Assembly: GCF_028473665.1 (NCBI RefSeq)
Contig: NZ_CP098774.1
Location: 3,748,501-3,812,500, forward strand
Origin: Sphingomonas sp. QA11
Lineage (GTDB): Bacteria > Pseudomonadota > Alphaproteobacteria > Sphingomonadales > Sphingomonadaceae
Direction: 5' to 3'
Length of the DNA: 64,000 nucleotides
The notes beneath the pieces are model-generated. The model was given only the letters and a program-made list of their open reading frames with translations, searched no databases and had not been told where the DNA came from. Positions 44,921-54,018 of this stretch are shown here, in pieces; the first letter of the stretch is position 1; each line of letters begins with the position of its first letter. The position numbers and the translations under genes are program-made.

Positions 44921-47900
44921 ATGGCTATCGAACTGTCCCGTACGGTCGCGCCGCGTCGATTCGCGGCAATCGGCGCACTCTTGCTCGCGGGCACGGCCTG
45001 GCCTGCGCTGGCGCAGAATGGACCGGCCGCACAGGCCGACTCTCCCCCCGGCGTCGCCGGTCAGGCAGAGGAAGACATCGTCGTCACCGGTTATCGCGAG
45101 AGTCTCCAGAGCTCGACCAACGCGAAGCGCAATTCCACCGGCTTCACCGATTCGATCTTCGCCGAGGATATCGGCAAGTTCCCCGACACCAATATCGCCG
45201 AGACGTTCAACCGGATCCCCGGCATCCAGATCAGCCGCGAGACGACCGGCGAGGGCCTGAACATCGCGATCCGCGGCCTCGGCACCAACTTCACCAAGAT
45301 CCTGCTGAACGGCGCGCCCGTCGCGATCGCCTCGACCGGCCGCACCGACGCCCAGAGCACCAATCGCGAGGTCGACCTCGACCTGTTTCCGATCGAACTG
45401 TTCACCCAGCTCACGGTCAACAAGTCCCAGGCCGCCGACATGATCGAGGGCGGCACCTCGGGCGTGGTCAACATGCGCAGCGCGCGGCCGTTCGACAAGC
45501 CGGGCATGCACCTGACCTATGCGCTGCAAGGCGTGGAGAACACCAGCGCCGGCAAGCTCGGCGCGCGCGGATCGCTCATCGCAAGTGGCACCTTCGGCGA
45601 CTTCGGCATCCTGGTCGGCGCGGCCGGCTTTCGCAACAAGGTCCGCACCGTCGGCTATGAAACGATCGGTCTGACCAACCCGAATCTCAGCGCCGCGCAG
45701 TTCGGCGCGGCGACGGGTGCCAATGCGACGGGCGGCGGCAACTGGACCATTCCGGGCACCGTGCCGGCCAATGCCGGCAATGGCCTGACGACGGGCGCGA
45801 CGATCGACAACGCCTTCCTGCTCGCCCGCAATCCCGGCGCGAATATCGGCCAGATCGACAACGGGCTGATCCCCCGCCTCGGCCGTCCGTCCGACGAGTT
45901 CGGCACCAAGGACCGTTATAATTTCATCGCGAGCATGGAATATCGCCCGAGCGACACCCTGCATTTCTATGTCGACGGCATGTACGGGCGGAAGAAGAAC
46001 AACCTCCAGCGGATCGACATGAACTGGGTCGGCCGCAACGGCGCGACAATCCCGCTCAACACGCAATATGATCGCTCCGATTGTTCCACCGGGTGCGTCG
46101 TGACCAAGGGCACCTATGCCAATGCGCAGTTCTTCCTCGAATATCGCCCGTTCATCGAGGACACCGAATTCTGGGGCGTGAACCCGGGCGGCGAATGGAG
46201 CGTCACCGACAAGCTCAAGCTGACCTTCCAGGGCAATTACACGAAGAGCACTTTCCACCGGGAATCGCCGACCGTCCTGGTCATCACCCCGCCCAACGCA
46301 GGCATCACGGTCAATTACGACTATAATGGCGGCGGCGTGCCGATCATCGGCGCCACCGGGGTCAATCTCAACGATCCGACCGCCTTCGGCTGGAACGGCG
46401 GCCGGGTGAACATCCAGGACGAACGGCGACGCACGGAAACCAAGGGCTTTCGCGGCGACCTGACCTGGGGCGACACGCGCCTGAGCCTGAAAGTTGGCGG
46501 CGCCTATGACGACGTCTCTCGCCGCATCCAGGGCTTCGACAATAGTCAGGCGTGGCAGAACGCCGTGTGCGGCAACAGGCCGAGCATCTTCGTGCCGTCG
46601 CCGAACACGCAGCCACCCTGTCTCGGCCAGTCGGTAACGGGCACCGGCGCGGCGCTCAATGCATTCGACTCGCGCTATCCGCTCTACCCGGGTTACGGGA
46701 CCAATTTCACGGCAGGGTCGACGACACCCTATACCTATGCCGGCTCGCTGATCCCGCAGACCGCGCTGGCCGGCTATCTCAAGCCCGGCCCCGACGGCTT
46801 CGTTACCCTCGACTGGGACAAGTTCAAGGCAGCGTCCAACTATGACGCGTTCCACAACGCAGCCCCGGAATCGAGCGGCACCAACACCGGCGCGAGCGGC
46901 GGCTATGTCCGCGAAAAGACGACCGGCGCCTTTGCCGAGGTGAATGGCGACCTGCCGATCGGCGACAACCGGGTTCAGTTCAACGCCGGTCTGCGCTGGG
47001 TCCATACCAACCAGACGATCGGCGGCTTCGTGTCGCTGCCCGATCCGCGCAACACACCGGCCGCGCCCGCGGTGGCACCGGCGGACGGCGGCAAATATCC
47101 GAACGTCGTCAGCTTCGTGTACCGCGAGAACAGCTATGACAACTGGCTGCCCTCGGCGAGCGCGGCTTTCCATATCGGCAGCAGCGCCGTGGCCCGCGCC
47201 TCCGTGTCGCGGACGATGACCCGACCCGACCCGAATGCTCAGTTGCCGGGCCTCAGCTTCTCCAGCCCGTCCGCCGATGTCGGCTCGATCGGCAACTCGG
47301 CGTTGCAGCCCTATCTCGCGACCAATTTCGATCTCGGCTTCGAATATTATACCGGCAAGGAAGGCTATGTCGGCGTCGCCGCGTTCCGCAAGGCGATCAC
47401 CGGCTTCACCACCAACGGCACCACGACATTGCCCTTCGCGGCGCTGGCCGCGTACGGCGTGACTTATGACACGCTGTCGCCGACCCAGCAGCAGGCGATC
47501 ACCGCCCGCGGCGGCCCGAGCTCCGCCACCGTGGTCATCAATCAGCAGGTCAACGCGGCCGGCACGCTCAAGATCAACGGCCTCGAATTCAACTGGGTGC
47601 AGCCGCTCGACTTCGTGCTGGGCAAATATCTCGGCCTGAACGGGTTCGGCTTCAGCGCCAACCTGACCCTGATCGACCAGAAGGGCGAGGGAGCCGCGGC
47701 GACCTCGGCGGTGGCCCTTGGCGTGGCGCCGGTATCCTACAACGTCACCGCCTATTACGAGAATCACGGCCTGACGGTCCGCGCGTCGACGACGTTCAAC
47801 CGGGGATCGCAATCTTCGGGCCTCAACCAGAACGGCATCCCGCTGGCGGCACTCTTCACCGACGATTACCAACAGTTCGACCTGTCCTCGAGCCTCGACC

Positions 47901-48061
47901 TCAACAAGGTGTTCGGGTCCGAGGGACTGCCGCAGCTTACCTTCGACGTGGTCAATATCTTCAACGCCGAACAGCGGTCCTACTTCCAGTTCAAGAACGC
48001 GACCTTCACCTCCTACAAACCGGGAACCACCTTCCTGTTCGGCCTGCGCGGCCGCTTCTGA
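44921..48061 (+). CDS. TonB-dependent receptor, probable xylo-oligosaccharide importer
   Basis: 1046 residues; ATG 44921 follows AGGAGGGG. Signal peptide to about residue 31 (ending AWPALAQ), TonB-box region EEDIVVTGYRESLQSS, plug domain (IPGIQISRETTGEGLNIAIRGLG), then a large beta barrel ending in an aromatic residue (LRGRF). The size and the plug sequence match receptors of carbohydrate utilisation loci in Caulobacter/Sphingomonas relatives. Placement between GH67 and LacI supports uptake of glucuronoxylan fragments. Confidence 0.93.
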   Translation: MAIELSRTVAPRRFAAIGALLLAGTAWPALAQNGPAAQADSPPGVAGQAEEDIVVTGYRESLQSSTNAKRNSTGFTDSIFAEDIGKFPDTNIAETFNRIPGIQISRETTGEGLNIAIRGLGTNFTKILLNGAPVAIASTGRTDAQSTNREVDLDLFPIELFTQLTVNKSQAADMIEGGTSGVVNMRSARPFDKPGMHLTYALQGVENTSAGKLGARGSLIASGTFGDFGILVGAAGFRNKVRTVGYETIGLTNPNLSAAQFGAATGANATGGGNWTIPGTVPANAGNGLTTGATIDNAFLLARNPGANIGQIDNGLIPRLGRPSDEFGTKDRYNFIASMEYRPSDTLHFYVDGMYGRKKNNLQRIDMNWVGRNGATIPLNTQYDRSDCSTGCVVTKGTYANAQFFLEYRPFIEDTEFWGVNPGGEWSVTDKLKLTFQGNYTKSTFHRESPTVLVITPPNAGITVNYDYNGGGVPIIGATGVNLNDPTAFGWNGGRVNIQDERRRTETKGFRGDLTWGDTRLSLKVGGAYDDVSRRIQGFDNSQAWQNAVCGNRPSIFVPSPNTQPPCLGQSVTGTGAALNAFDSRYPLYPGYGTNFTAGSTTPYTYAGSLIPQTALAGYLKPGPDGFVTLDWDKFKAASNYDAFHNAAPESSGTNTGASGGYVREKTTGAFAEVNGDLPIGDNRVQFNAGLRWVHTNQTIGGFVSLPDPRNTPAAPAVAPADGGKYPNVVSFVYRENSYDNWLPSASAAFHIGSSAVARASVSRTMTRPDPNAQLPGLSFSSPSADVGSIGNSALQPYLATNFDLGFEYYTGKEGYVGVAAFRKAITGFTTNGTTTLPFAALAAYGVTYDTLSPTQQQAITARGGPSSATVVINQQVNAAGTLKINGLEFNWVQPLDFVLGKYLGLNGFGFSANLTLIDQKGEGAAATSAVALGVAPVSYNVTAYYENHGLTVRASTTFNRGSQSSGLNQNGIPLAALFTDDYQQFDLSSSLDLNKVFGSEGLPQLTFDVVNIFNAEQRSYFQFKNATFTSYKPGTTFLFGLRGRF

Positions 48062-48150
48062 TGCGGATGGCGGCGGCAAGAGGGACGCCCGCCGCCATTC
48101 CCTGCCGGCATGGGCGCTCCTCGCTGCCCATGCCGGACCATCTCCCCTGG

Positions 48151-48182
48151 GGCGGCCGGCGCGACCGGCCGCCTCTCTTTTT
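48151..48182 (+). terminator. Rho-independent terminator after the TonB receptor
   Basis: GGCGGCCGG (48151-48159) and CCGGCCGCC (48165-48173) form a 9-bp stem with a 5-base loop, followed by TCTCTTTTT. Another hairpin without T run (48105-48136) lies just before it. It separates the receptor from the LacI gene. Confidence 0.85.
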
Positions 48183-48259
48183 GATTGCCGGCACCCGTTA
48201 ACGTCAACATTGCGGCCCGCACCGCAACATCGTAGCCATATTGCCGAGGAGCACCACGC

Positions 48260-49336
48260 TTGAGCCAACCGACGTCCCGACGGCAACGCACCAATGCGAC
48301 GATTACCGATGTCGCCCGCAAGGCCGGCGTATCCCCGATGACGGTGTCCCGGGTGCTGAACGGCGAAGGCAATGTTCGCGAGAGCACCCGCGACATCGTC
48401 AATGCGGCGATCGCGGCGCTCAGCTATTCGCCCAATCCGGCGGCGCGCAGCCTGGCCGGCGCCGCGCCGGTGCGGATCGGGCTGCTCTACAGCAACCCCA
48501 GCGCCGCCTATCTCAGCGAGTTCCTGGTCGGCAGCCTCGACTATGCCAGCCGCGCCAACATCCAGATCATCGTCGAGAAATGCGATGGCCCCGAACAGGC
48601 GCGGGAAGCCGCCACCCGGCTGCTGCGCGGCGGTGTAGAGGGCATCGTGCTGCCGCCGCCGCTGTGCGATTCGCTGACCCTGCTCGAGGCGCTGCGCGAG
48701 GCCAATGGCCTGGCCGTCACCGTCGCCAGCGGCCATCCCGCCCCCGGCTTCTCCGCCGTCAGCATCGACGATCACCGCGCCGCCTTCGAGATGACCCGCC
48801 ACATCGCCGCGCTCGGCCACCAGCGCATCGGCTTCATCATCGGCAATCCCGACCAGACCGCCAGCGAACGCCGCCTCGCCGGATATCGCGACGCGCTCGA
48901 CGCGGTCGGCCTTCCCTATGACGCCGACCTCGTCGCCCAGGGGCTGTTCACCTATCGCTCCGGCCTCGACGTCGCCGAGCAGCTGCTCGACCTCGCCAAC
49001 CCGCCTTCCGCCATCTTCGCCAGCAACGACGACATGGCCGCCGCCACCGTCGCCGTCGCCCATCGACACGGCCTCGACGTCCCCAACGACCTCACCGTCT
49101 GCGGCTTCGACGACACCGCCCTCGCCACCACCATCTGGCCAGAACTCACCACCATCCACCAGCCCATCACCGACATGTCCCTCGCCGCCGTCGAATTGCT
49201 GGTCAGGGAAATCCGCAGCCGCCGCGCCGGGCACCGCGACCCCGCGCAACATCGCCAGCTCGATTTCCAGCTCGTCCGCCGCCAGTCCGACGCAGCTCCC
49301 CGCCGACGCCCGGCTGTGGCGCCGCCAAGGGCCTGA
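48260..49336 (+). CDS. LacI-family regulator of the xylan locus
   Basis: 358 residues, starting at TTG 48260 with GAGGAG upstream. The helix-turn-helix ATITDVARKAGVSPMTVSRVLN, the hinge and a periplasmic-binding-like effector domain (GLLYSNPSAAYLSEFLVG ... FASNDDMAAATVAVA ... VCGFDDT) are all complete. The C-terminal tail is rich in Arg and Pro. It sits inside the locus whose promoters carry three LacI-type operators, so it probably represses them until a xylo-oligosaccharide or uronate binds. Confidence 0.93.
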   Translation: MSQPTSRRQRTNATITDVARKAGVSPMTVSRVLNGEGNVRESTRDIVNAAIAALSYSPNPAARSLAGAAPVRIGLLYSNPSAAYLSEFLVGSLDYASRANIQIIVEKCDGPEQAREAATRLLRGGVEGIVLPPPLCDSLTLLEALREANGLAVTVASGHPAPGFSAVSIDDHRAAFEMTRHIAALGHQRIGFIIGNPDQTASERRLAGYRDALDAVGLPYDADLVAQGLFTYRSGLDVAEQLLDLANPPSAIFASNDDMAAATVAVAHRHGLDVPNDLTVCGFDDTALATTIWPELTTIHQPITDMSLAAVELLVREIRSRRAGHRDPAQHRQLDFQLVRRQSDAAPRRRPAVAPPRA

Positions 49337-49371
49337 TCCGCACGGCCAGCCCGCCATTCGGGGAATCGGCG

Positions 49372-49980
49372 TCATCGTGACAGCCAGCGAAATGCGCGGC
49401 GTATCAACGCCCGACCGTCTTCGCTGACCGGCGTTCCGTGCGCCATCAGCACCCTTTTTGCCGGCCATGAAAGAACATGGCCGATCGCGGCACGCGCAGC
49501 GCGCCGATCAGTAAAGGCGAGACGAAATTTCCGGGGCACCGCCGGTTCCGGACCCGTCATCAGGTCCCATCTGGCGACCAGCGCGCGCCAGCCGGAGAAG
49601 CGGCTCGCGGAAAGCTGTTGCAGGAGATCCGTAAAAAGCACCGTGCCGCTCGGAACATGGAAGAACACCACCTCGGTGGTGATGACATTCCCCCGCATCA
49701 CGACCTGGTCGATCTCCCCGGCCCAATTCTGCATCGGCCCGTCGGCAAGGTCATGGTCGAAGGCGAGGTCCCGGCGCTTCTCCCACAGCCCGGGCGGAGC
49801 ATGGAGGCGGGCCTCGGGAAAAGCGCGTTTCCAGTCAGCGAGGAACAGGTGGTGCAGTGAATTGGGCGCGATCAGGTGGCTGACCGTCCCGAGCGACTCG
49901 ACGGCGGCGCGGAGACCCTCGGTCAGCGCTGTCGGCGACCAGATGAAAAGATCCCCGCCAGCCAGTCGAATGACCGCCAT
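49372..49980 (-). CDS. DUF4336 family protein
   Basis: 202 residues from ATG 49980. IAPNSLHHLFLADWKRAFPEARLHAPPGLWEKR and TEVVFFHVPSGTVLFTDLLQQL are characteristic of the DUF4336 family, which resembles metallo-beta-lactamase folds without the full metal motif. Function unknown. It converges with the LacI gene and diverges from the xylonate dehydratase gene, but there is no sign that it takes part in sugar catabolism. Confidence 0.8.
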   Translation of the reverse strand: MAVIRLAGGDLFIWSPTALTEGLRAAVESLGTVSHLIAPNSLHHLFLADWKRAFPEARLHAPPGLWEKRRDLAFDHDLADGPMQNWAGEIDQVVMRGNVITTEVVFFHVPSGTVLFTDLLQQLSASRFSGWRALVARWDLMTGPEPAVPRKFRLAFTDRRAARAAIGHVLSWPAKRVLMAHGTPVSEDGRALIRRAFRWLSR

Positions 49981-50087
49981 GCCACCGCTACCGGGTCGAT
50001 GGCTACTCCGGACAAGGCGCGATCGATCCGATCCGACTGCCCCGCGCCGGTTTGCACACTGCCTTCGTTGAAGGTAACGGAACTTTG

Positions 50088-50101
50088 CGTTAGCGTTACC
50101 A
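50088..50101. promoter_or_regulatory. LacI-type operator upstream of xylonate dehydratase
   Basis: CGTTAGCGTTACCA resembles the operators at 42516 and 44849 (shared TAGCG and TACCA). It lies 24 bases before the ribosome site of the dehydratase gene, over the expected promoter. Confidence 0.6.
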
Positions 50102-50124
50102 TAGACTTGAATCAGGAGAGGCGA

Positions 50125-51903
50125 GTGCAGCGTGAACCCGTAAGGGCCTTCCGGTCGCGAGACTGGTTCGCCGATCCGGAACGGTCGGACATGACGGCGC
50201 TCTATCTTGAGCGTTTCATGAATTACGGCATCACCGCGGCCGAGCTGCGCAGCGGTCGCCCAATCATCGGCATCGCGCAGACCGGCAGCGATCTTTCCCC
50301 GTGCAACCGGATCCATGTCGACCTCGCGCGGCGCACGCGCGAGGGCATTCGCGACGCGGGCGGAATCCCGATGGAATTCCCGACTCACCCGATCTTCGAG
50401 AATTGCCGCCGCCCGACCGCGGCGCTCGACCGCAACCTCGCCTATCTTGGCCTGGTCGAGATCCTCTATGGCTATCCGATCGACGCGGTGGTCATCACCA
50501 CCGGCTGCGACAAGACGACGCCGTCCGGCATCATGGCGGCGTCGACCGTCGACATCCCGGCCATCGTGCTGTCGGGCGGACCGATGCTCGACGGCTGGCA
50601 TGAGGGCGAGCTGGTCGGGTCCGGCACCGTGATCTGGCGGTCGCGCCGCAAGCTTGCCGCGGGCGAGATCGACGAGGAGGAATTCCTCCGCCGCGCGACC
50701 GACAGTGCCCCCTCGGCGGGCCATTGCAACACCATGGGCACCGCTTCGACCATGAATGCGGTGGCCGAAGCGCTTGGCCTGTCGCTGCCCGGGTGCGCCG
50801 CCATTCCGGCGCCGTACCGCGAGCGTGGGCAGATCGCGTACGAGACCGGCCGCCGCATCGTCGACATGGCCTATGAAGACCTGCGCCCGTCGAAGATCCT
50901 GACGCGCGCGGCGTTCCTCAACGCGATCCGCACCATCACGGTGATCGGCGGTTCCTCGAACGCGCAGCCGCATCTGATGGCGATGGCGCGGCATGCCGGG
51001 GTCGAGCTGTACCCGTCCGACTGGACCGAGCATGGCTATGACCTGCCGCTGCTCGCCGACGTCCAGCCGGCCGGCCGTTTCCTCGGCGAACGCTTCCACC
51101 GCGCGGGCGGCGTGCCGGCGATCCTGTGCGAGCTTGCCGAGGGCGGCGTGCTCGACAGAGACTGCCTGACCGTGACCGGGCGCAGCATCGGCGAGAATAT
51201 CGCGGGCCGCCAGTCGCGCGACCGCGAGGTGATCCGTCCGTTCGCCGAACCACTGAAGGAGAAGGCAGGCTTCCTCGCCTTTTCCGGCAACCTGTTCGAC
51301 TTCGCGATCATGAAGACGAGCGTGATCTCCGAGGAATTCCGCGCGCGCTATCTCAGCCACCCCGGCAAGGAAGGCGTGTTCGAGGGCCGGGCGATCGTGT
51401 TCGACGGGTCGGACGATTATCATCATCGCATCAACGACCCAGCGCTCGATATCGACGAGAAGTGCATCCTGGTGATCCGTGGCGCCGGGCCGATCGGCTG
51501 GCCGGGCTCCGCCGAGGTGGTCAACATGCAGCCGCCGGACGCGCTGATCCAGCGCGGCATCGCCTGGCTGCCGACACTCGGCGACGGGCGCCAGTCGGGC
51601 ACGTCGGACAGCCCCTCGATCCTCAATGCCTCGCCCGAAAGCGCGGTCGGCGGCGGGCTCGCGTGGCTGCACACCGGCGATGTCATCCGGATCGACCTGA
51701 ACACCGGCCGCTGCGACGTGCTGGTCGACGAGAACGAGATCGCACGGCGCAAGGGAGGTCCCGCCCCGGCCTTTCCGTCGAGCAACACGCCGTGGGAAGA
51801 GCTGTACCGCGAGAAGACCGGACAGCTGGAGGACGGCGCCGTGCTGGAGATGGCAGTCAAATATCGCGGCATTGCCACGAAGACGCCAAGGCATAACCAT
51901 TGA
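50125..51903 (+). CDS. IlvD/Edd-family dehydratase, probable D-xylonate dehydratase
   Basis: 592 residues from GTG 50125, chosen for the ribosome site CAGGAGAGG. Fe-S ligand cysteines lie in TTGCDKTTPSG and AGHCNTMGTAST, with a further GCAA block; DSPSILNASPESAVGGGLA is the C-terminal active-site segment. The length and the pentonate-type sequence agree with XylD of Caulobacter, which makes 2-keto-3-deoxy-xylonate in the Weimberg pathway. L-arabinonate is the main alternative substrate. TGATG coupling joins it to the GH43 gene. Confidence 0.88.
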   Translation: MQREPVRAFRSRDWFADPERSDMTALYLERFMNYGITAAELRSGRPIIGIAQTGSDLSPCNRIHVDLARRTREGIRDAGGIPMEFPTHPIFENCRRPTAALDRNLAYLGLVEILYGYPIDAVVITTGCDKTTPSGIMAASTVDIPAIVLSGGPMLDGWHEGELVGSGTVIWRSRRKLAAGEIDEEEFLRRATDSAPSAGHCNTMGTASTMNAVAEALGLSLPGCAAIPAPYRERGQIAYETGRRIVDMAYEDLRPSKILTRAAFLNAIRTITVIGGSSNAQPHLMAMARHAGVELYPSDWTEHGYDLPLLADVQPAGRFLGERFHRAGGVPAILCELAEGGVLDRDCLTVTGRSIGENIAGRQSRDREVIRPFAEPLKEKAGFLAFSGNLFDFAIMKTSVISEEFRARYLSHPGKEGVFEGRAIVFDGSDDYHHRINDPALDIDEKCILVIRGAGPIGWPGSAEVVNMQPPDALIQRGIAWLPTLGDGRQSGTSDSPSILNASPESAVGGGLAWLHTGDVIRIDLNTGRCDVLVDENEIARRKGGPAPAFPSSNTPWEELYREKTGQLEDGAVLEMAVKYRGIATKTPRHNH

Positions 51904-53573
51904 TGCGCGGCGGGGCATTCGCCACGGCAGCGCTCGCGCTGCTGCTCACGGCGGCCGCCCCGGCGGCACCGGTCGCGCGCTTCGCCTGGTTCGACTATCG
52001 CGGCGAAGATCCGGTCGACCGCGCGGCAAAGGCGGGGCCGGGCGACTATCGCAACCCGATCCTGCAGGGCTTTTATCCCGATCCCTCGATCGAGCGGGTC
52101 GGGAGCGATTATTACCTCGTCAATTCCACCTTCAGCTATTTCCCCGGCCTGCCAATCTTCCACAGCCGCGATCTCGTTTCCTGGACCCAGATCGGCAATG
52201 CGATCGACCGGCCGAGCCAGTTCAATTTCAAGCAGATCGGCCTCTCGCGCGGCATCTTCGCGCCCGACATCAGCCACCATGCCGGAACCTTCTACCTTGC
52301 CGGCACCTGCGTCGATTGCGGCGGCAATTTCGTGATGACCGCGAAGGATCCTGCCGGCCCCTGGTCCGACCCACACTGGAACGAAATCGACGGCATCGAC
52401 CCGTCGATCTTCTTCGATGCCGACGGCTCCGCCTGGATCCTCAACAACGGCCCGCCGATCGGCAAGCCGGAATATGACGGCCATCGCGCGATCTGGATCC
52501 AGCGCTTCGACCCGAAGACGGTGAAGCCGTTCGGCGAACGGACGCTGCTGGTAAATGGCGGCGTGCATTTCGCGGACAAGCCGATCTGGGCGGAGGGACC
52601 CCATATCTTCACCCGCGACGGCTGGTATTATCTGATGACCGCCGAGGGCGGCACTGCCGAGAACCATAGCGAGGTGATCTATCGCAGCCGATCGGTGACG
52701 GGTCCCTATATGCCCGGCCCGAACAACCCGATCCTGACCCAGCGCGGGCTCAATCCCGGGCGGCCCTTTCCGATCACCTCCGCGGGCCATGCCGATTTCG
52801 TCACGACCCCCGGGGGCGACTGGTGGACGATCTTCCTCGCGACGCGGCCTTACAAGGACGATTTCTATAATATCGGCCGCGAGACCTTCCTCCTGCCAGT
52901 CCGCTGGAAGGATGGCTGGCCTGAGGTGACGGCTCCGGATGCAACCATATCCTATGCCCTTACCCGGCCCGCTTTGCCACGCGGGAAGGCCGCCGCCGTG
53001 CCGAACAGTGGCGCCTTCCATGTCCGCGACGACTTCACCGGGCCGAAGCTGGCACCTTACTGGATGCAGATCCGGGCGACCGAGACGGGCTGGCGCAACC
53101 TGTCCGGCGGCGCGCTGGCGATCGATGCGCGGCCGGTGGCGATCGGCGGTGCCGGACAAGCCGCTTTCCTCGGGCGGCGGCTGCAACATCACTGGGCGAC
53201 GGCGGAGACCGCCATGGACTTCGCTCCAAGGCGCGCGGGTGATCGGGCGGGTATCGCGGTGGTGCAGGACACGGCCTATTTCTACACGCTTACTCTTGCC
53301 CGAACCGGCGCTGGGACTGTGATCGCGCTGGAGAAACGCAGCGGCCCGAAGGACCCCGTCGATGGCGTGACGGTTGCCTCGGCACCCTATACCGGTGCGA
53401 CCGTTCGATTGCGCATCGTGCTCCGCGGCGAAGTGTGCGACTTCCTTTATGCGCGTGCCGACGGGAGCTGGCAGGTGCTCGCGAAAGATCAGGATGCGAC
53501 GATCCTGAGCACCAGGACCGCGGGCGGCTTCATCGGTGCGATGGTCGGGCCGTTCGCCCGGGCGGGCGAGTAG
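51903..53573 (+). CDS. GH43 beta-xylosidase/arabinofuranosidase
   Basis: 556 residues from ATG 51903, overlapping the dehydratase stop by one base. A Sec signal (ALALLLTAAAPAAP) is followed by a five-bladed propeller. The blade has base Asp in GFYPDPSIERVGSDYYLVNS, a second Asp in DGIDPSIFFDADGSAW and acid Glu in IWAEGPHIF. A C-terminal beta-sandwich (from about 370, FHVRDDFTGPKLAPYW) shapes the active site, as in GH43 xylosidases. It would release xylose from oligomers in the periplasm. Confidence 0.93.
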   Translation: MRGGAFATAALALLLTAAAPAAPVARFAWFDYRGEDPVDRAAKAGPGDYRNPILQGFYPDPSIERVGSDYYLVNSTFSYFPGLPIFHSRDLVSWTQIGNAIDRPSQFNFKQIGLSRGIFAPDISHHAGTFYLAGTCVDCGGNFVMTAKDPAGPWSDPHWNEIDGIDPSIFFDADGSAWILNNGPPIGKPEYDGHRAIWIQRFDPKTVKPFGERTLLVNGGVHFADKPIWAEGPHIFTRDGWYYLMTAEGGTAENHSEVIYRSRSVTGPYMPGPNNPILTQRGLNPGRPFPITSAGHADFVTTPGGDWWTIFLATRPYKDDFYNIGRETFLLPVRWKDGWPEVTAPDATISYALTRPALPRGKAAAVPNSGAFHVRDDFTGPKLAPYWMQIRATETGWRNLSGGALAIDARPVAIGGAGQAAFLGRRLQHHWATAETAMDFAPRRAGDRAGIAVVQDTAYFYTLTLARTGAGTVIALEKRSGPKDPVDGVTVASAPYTGATVRLRIVLRGEVCDFLYARADGSWQVLAKDQDATILSTRTAGGFIGAMVGPFARAGE

Positions 53574-54018
53574 CGGCAACGCGCCAAGTAATGGGGTTGG
53601 ACGTCGCGGCAATGCGCTGAGTATTCGCCGAATTTCGCGACCCACCTGCGAGAGGGGCCGGAAGCGAGCCCTACTTTGGGCCTGCGCGGGATGTCGAGTA
53701 ACGGGCAATGGAGATGTTGGAACACCAAGAAACGCTGCGCGAACTGATGCGGCACGAGGATTACGCATCGACTTGCCGAATTTCGCGACCCCTATCAGTT
53801 CTTGTATCGGCTGTACTGACGAATAGTCATAACGGGAAATCTGTATCGGCACGCCCGGCCTCTCGGTTTTCTCCGGCTGGCCGCCGGACCGAGCATCATG
53901 GAAGTCGGTTCACCTGACTTGAATCGGTTGCCCGGACCACCCTGCCGCGCGTAGCCCGCTCCCGCGGAACAGCGGATACCGGAACACGTCCGGCACGACG
54001 GCATTGATTCATGCCCCT
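53574..54018. other. 445-bp intergenic region after GH43
   Basis: No family-like frame was found. GAATTTCGCGACCC occurs twice (about 53631 and 53780), and a short open frame from about 53708 lies between the copies, so this may be decayed sequence. The region separates the plus-strand xylan genes from the convergent GH1 gene; no T-run terminator was seen. Confidence 0.4.

Noticed and set aside
44195..49468. Very long open minus-strand frame opposite GH67, the TonB receptor and LacI.
   Set aside because: The plus-strand proteins are complete known families; the antisense frame is a GC-rich shadow without domain resemblance.
49981..51918. Upstream extension of the DUF4336 frame across the xylonate dehydratase gene.
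   Set aside because: Only the last 202 residues resemble a family; the rest is the antisense of the dehydratase.
53702..53917. Short plus-strand frame after GH43 considered as a small gene.
   Set aside because: No ribosome site, no family resemblance, and it lies between copies of a short duplicated word, so decayed sequence is more likely.
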